Below are positions 6,086 to 7,835 of a DNA stretch of 7,835 bases, piece after piece. Below the pieces are notes generated by a model. That model had not been told where the DNA came from. It saw only the letters and a program-made list of their open reading frames with translations, and made no database searches. Position numbers and translations under genes: made by a program. The stretch is from CAZVEV01 sp964625865. Its GTDB lineage: Bacteria > Planctomycetota > Phycisphaerae > SM23-33. Numbering within the stretch: position 1 is the stretch's first letter; each line of letters starts with the position of its first letter. Location: assembly GCA_964625865.1 (NCBI GenBank), contig CAZVEV010000290.1, forward strand, positions 1-7,835, given 5' to 3'.

Positions 6086-6421
6086 TTACCCACATCTTTC
6101 GGTGCCGACGAGCCCGAAGGGCTCACAGTCGAAAGCCCGGGGCAGAGCGACCTGTTCTGCGTAGCCCGAAGGGCGAAGCAGGGAGCGCCGCCCCGGGTAG
6201 TCGTGCGCCAAGACCCCAAGCCCCACCGGGGCGCCACCCGGGAATCGTGGCGTTCAGTGGCGCACCGTTGGTGCTTGGGGATTCATGGGCACGCTAACCC
6301 AGGGCGGCGCTCCCTGCTTCGCCCTTCGGGCTCCGCAGGATCGGCTCTGCCCCGGGCTTTCGGCTCTCAGCCCGTTGGGCTGTACGGCCATCCCGCGGCC
6401 CCGCATGGAAGATATGGGTAA
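6086..6421. repeat. Large imperfect palindrome, candidate MITE-like element or structured RNA
   Basis: Nearly the whole gap between the radical SAM gene and the URO-D-like gene folds back on itself. The outer ends are TTACCCACATCTT (6086-6098) and AAGATATGGGTAA (6409-6421), with 12 of 13 bases complementary. The strongest arms are 6111-6197 and 6298-6381, sharing long blocks such as GAAAGCCCGGGGCAGAGC and GCGAAGCAGGGAGCGCCGCC. Pairing continues inward through CCCCAAGC/GCTTGGGG and GCGCCAC/GTGGCGC to a centre near 6246. The open frames through both arms give related peptides on opposite strands, as expected from the symmetry, and are not genes. No clear target-site duplication was seen. It begins 12 bases after the operon's stop and could end its transcript. 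Confidence 0.75.
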
Positions 6422-6451
6422 CGGTGAGGGCGTAAACGGATTGCCCGTCTT

Positions 6452-6469
6452 GGGGCCGTTCACGGCCCC
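6452..6469 (-). terminator. Stem-loop at the 3' end of the URO-D-like gene
   Basis: GGGGCCG (6452-6458) and CGGCCCC (6463-6469) form a perfect seven-pair stem with a four-base loop, its base reaching the TAG stop codon (6469-6471) of the minus-strand gene. Neither strand has a T-run after it, so it is a weak terminator candidate or an mRNA 3'-end stabiliser. Confidence 0.4.
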
Positions 6470-7596
6470 TACAGCCAGCCGGTCATCTCGGCCAGGCGGC
6501 GGGAGTAGTCCACGAAGTTCGGCCAGGAGATGTCCGACGGCACGCCGTGGTCGCAGCCGGGGATGTAACCGCCCGAGGCCAGGACGGGTTCGATGCGCTT
6601 AAGCTCGTCCCTCATCACGTGCCCGCCGGCGGCGATCGCGCGCTTGTCGATGCCCTGGCGGAACGCGATGCTGTCGCCGAACTCGCGGCGCAGGGCGACG
6701 ATGTCATTGCCGGCCGCCACCTCCAGCGGATCGCAGACGTTGATGCCGGACTCGATCCACAGCGGAATCAGTTCTCCGACGAAGCCGTCGCTGTCCATGT
6801 CGATCAGCCCCACGCCGGCCTCGCGCAGTTGCGTGCTCCAACGCGACCAACTCGGCATGCAGAAGCGGCGCGTCATTGCGGGGGAGATCATGGCCTTGGC
6901 CTTGTAGGCCATGTCCTCGCTGATCAGGACGCGGTCGGGCACGACGTGGTCGAGTATCTTCGCCAGCACGGCCGAGACGAAGTCCGTCCAGAACGCGGCC
7001 ATCTCGTCGACAAGGTCCGGCTGGTCGACCATCATCATGCAGAGGCCCTCGAAGCCGCACCATTCCCTCATCTGCCAGAACGGCCCCGGGAAACTCACGT
7101 CGAGTATCCAGTCACGGTCGCGGGCCCGGGCGCAGCGCCGGGCGAAGTCGTCCGGCAAGCGGCCCGGCGCGTCGACGTCGTATCGGCGGCTCATCTCCAG
7201 CCAGTCGTCGCGCCCCGCGACGGGACACGAAATCCACCGCCGCGTGACGAAGTCCTTCGCAAACCGCAGATACGTCACGTCGAACTGGTCGGAGATCTCG
7301 CAGACATTGCCCTTCCAGTCGCGACAGATGGTGTGGCCGTCGGCGTGCTCGATGACCTCCTCGGTGAACTGCGGGATCATGCGGAAGTCGGCGCCGAGGT
7401 CGATCCGCGGGCCGGCCGGGGGATCCGCCTCGATGCCCAGCGTCTCGACAAGGGCGTCCATCCATCTGACGTCAGGGCTCAACCCCTCGCCATGCCACCG
7501 CGCAAGGGTCGACTCCCTCGGCCCGCCGGGCGCGAAAGGCACCTTGTCGGGCGTGCCGAACGTCAGTGTCTCGATAAGCCTTTCCCGCGGCGTCAT
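6469..7596 (-). CDS. Uroporphyrinogen decarboxylase (URO-D) superfamily protein
   Basis: This 375-residue protein belongs to the URO-D/MtaA-type TIM-barrel superfamily, which includes haem-pathway decarboxylases and cobalamin-dependent methyltransferases. It begins with the usual M-T-P-R-E-R-L helix and T-F-G-x-P-D-K-V-P. Other family-like segments are the acidic D-M-D-S-D-G (266-271), G-I-N-V-C-D-P-L-E (Cys288) and, near the end, G-G-Y-I-P-G-C-D-H-G-V-P (Cys348, His350). The Cys and His pattern hints at a metal site as in methyltransferases, but I cannot assign a substrate. It is unlikely to be true HemE, because the Arg-rich N-terminal substrate motif of HemE is not evident and the length and C-terminus fit the planctomycete-type paralogues better. 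ATG 7596 fits the family start; ATG 7608 and an upstream start at 7680 would add basic residues without homology. No good Shine-Dalgarno site is visible. No neighbour suggests a pathway. Confidence 0.87.
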   Translation of the reverse strand: MTPRERLIETLTFGTPDKVPFAPGGPRESTLARWHGEGLSPDVRWMDALVETLGIEADPPAGPRIDLGADFRMIPQFTEEVIEHADGHTICRDWKGNVCEISDQFDVTYLRFAKDFVTRRWISCPVAGRDDWLEMSRRYDVDAPGRLPDDFARRCARARDRDWILDVSFPGPFWQMREWCGFEGLCMMMVDQPDLVDEMAAFWTDFVSAVLAKILDHVVPDRVLISEDMAYKAKAMISPAMTRRFCMPSWSRWSTQLREAGVGLIDMDSDGFVGELIPLWIESGINVCDPLEVAAGNDIVALRREFGDSIAFRQGIDKRAIAAGGHVMRDELKRIEPVLASGGYIPGCDHGVPSDISWPNFVDYSRRLAEMTGWL

Positions 7597-7710
7597 GGGC
7601 GAAAGCATACGCGGGGACCGTCGGAGGCGACAGCGAAAACGGCGTGATCGCACGGTCATTGCCGACCGCCGCGATAGCAAGAATTCTCGCTAAAAACCGC
7701 CCTACACCCC

Positions 7711-7738
7711 TTGCAGGATGCTCTCGCGCACGTATAAT
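7711..7738 (+). promoter_or_regulatory. Sigma-70-like promoter of the tRNA-Val gene
   Basis: TTGCAG (7711-7716) and a perfect TATAAT (7733-7738) are separated by 16 bases. Transcription would begin near 7745, about 36 bases before the tRNA. The leader contains a hairpin, GCCGAG (7754-7759) pairing with CTCGGC (7765-7770). Confidence 0.75.
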
Positions 7739-7780
7739 ACGAAGCCCGATCTCGCCGAGTGACCCTCGGCCGTGACGGAC

Positions 7781-7835
7781 GGGCGATTAGCTCAGTTGGC
7801 TAGAGCGTGCGGATCACACCCGCAAGGTCACTGGT
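7781..7835 (+). tRNA. tRNA-Val (anticodon CAC), partial at window end
   Basis: The 5' acceptor strand GGGCGAT (7781-7787) is followed by a D stem GCTC/GAGC (7790-7793 and 7803-7806) with a GG-containing loop. The anticodon stem is TGCGG/CCGCA (7808-7812 and 7820-7824) around the seven-base loop ATCACAC, which puts CAC (7815-7817) after the invariant T33: a valine tRNA reading GUG. The variable loop and the 5' side of the T stem are present; the rest, including the 3' acceptor strand, lies beyond the window. Confidence 0.9.

Noticed and set aside
5939..6463. Open frames on both strands with similar peptide segments (A-R-R-A-K-Q-G-A-P-P)
   Set aside because: The similarity comes from the palindrome at 6086-6421, which makes both strands read alike; it does not show two related genes.
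6547..7647. 366-residue + strand open frame
   Set aside because: It is antisense to the URO-D-like gene, is rich in His, Arg, Asp and Ala, and has no recognisable motif.

Overview
The window suggests a GC-rich bacterium of the Planctomycetota, possibly Phycisphaerae. This is an inference from several signs together: a PEP-CTERM sorting tail ending in six arginines, a stand-alone URO-D-like protein, weak or missing Shine-Dalgarno sites on several genes, and long intergenic stretches full of short palindromic repeats. No ribosomal or other phylogenetic marker is present to prove it.

Layout, left to right. A GT-B fold, family-4-type glycosyltransferase lies on the + strand (205-1764), preceded by about 200 bases with a stem-loop. 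A minus-strand PEP-CTERM surface protein (1995-2693) follows. It has a good ribosome binding site, a downstream intrinsic terminator (1929-1969) and, about 250 bases upstream, a sigma-70-like promoter with an operator-like inverted repeat over the predicted start of transcription. The roughly 750 bases between this gene and the next + strand gene hold no convincing gene but several repeats. A two-gene + strand operon comes next: an exported or membrane-anchored helical protein with two tandem ~165-residue repeats plus a third half-repeat (3454-5013), and a radical SAM/SPASM enzyme (5010-6074). Their stop and start codons overlap by four bases (GTGA). A large imperfect palindrome (about 6086-6421) fills the gap after the operon. 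A minus-strand uroporphyrinogen-decarboxylase-like protein (6469-7596) follows. The window ends inside a tRNA-Val(CAC) gene with its own sigma-70-like promoter.

The most interesting part is the repeat-protein/radical SAM pair. Radical SAM/SPASM enzymes often modify a protein or peptide encoded next to them. Here the partner carries, once in each full repeat, a near-identical block with conserved Tyr, Pro-Pro, Asp, Arg and a single Cys (Cys254 and Cys427). Translational coupling and this repeated Cys/Tyr/Pro block make it a plausible uncharacterised modification system, but substrate identity and chemistry are inference only. The other genes look like independent transcription units with no evident functional link to the pair.
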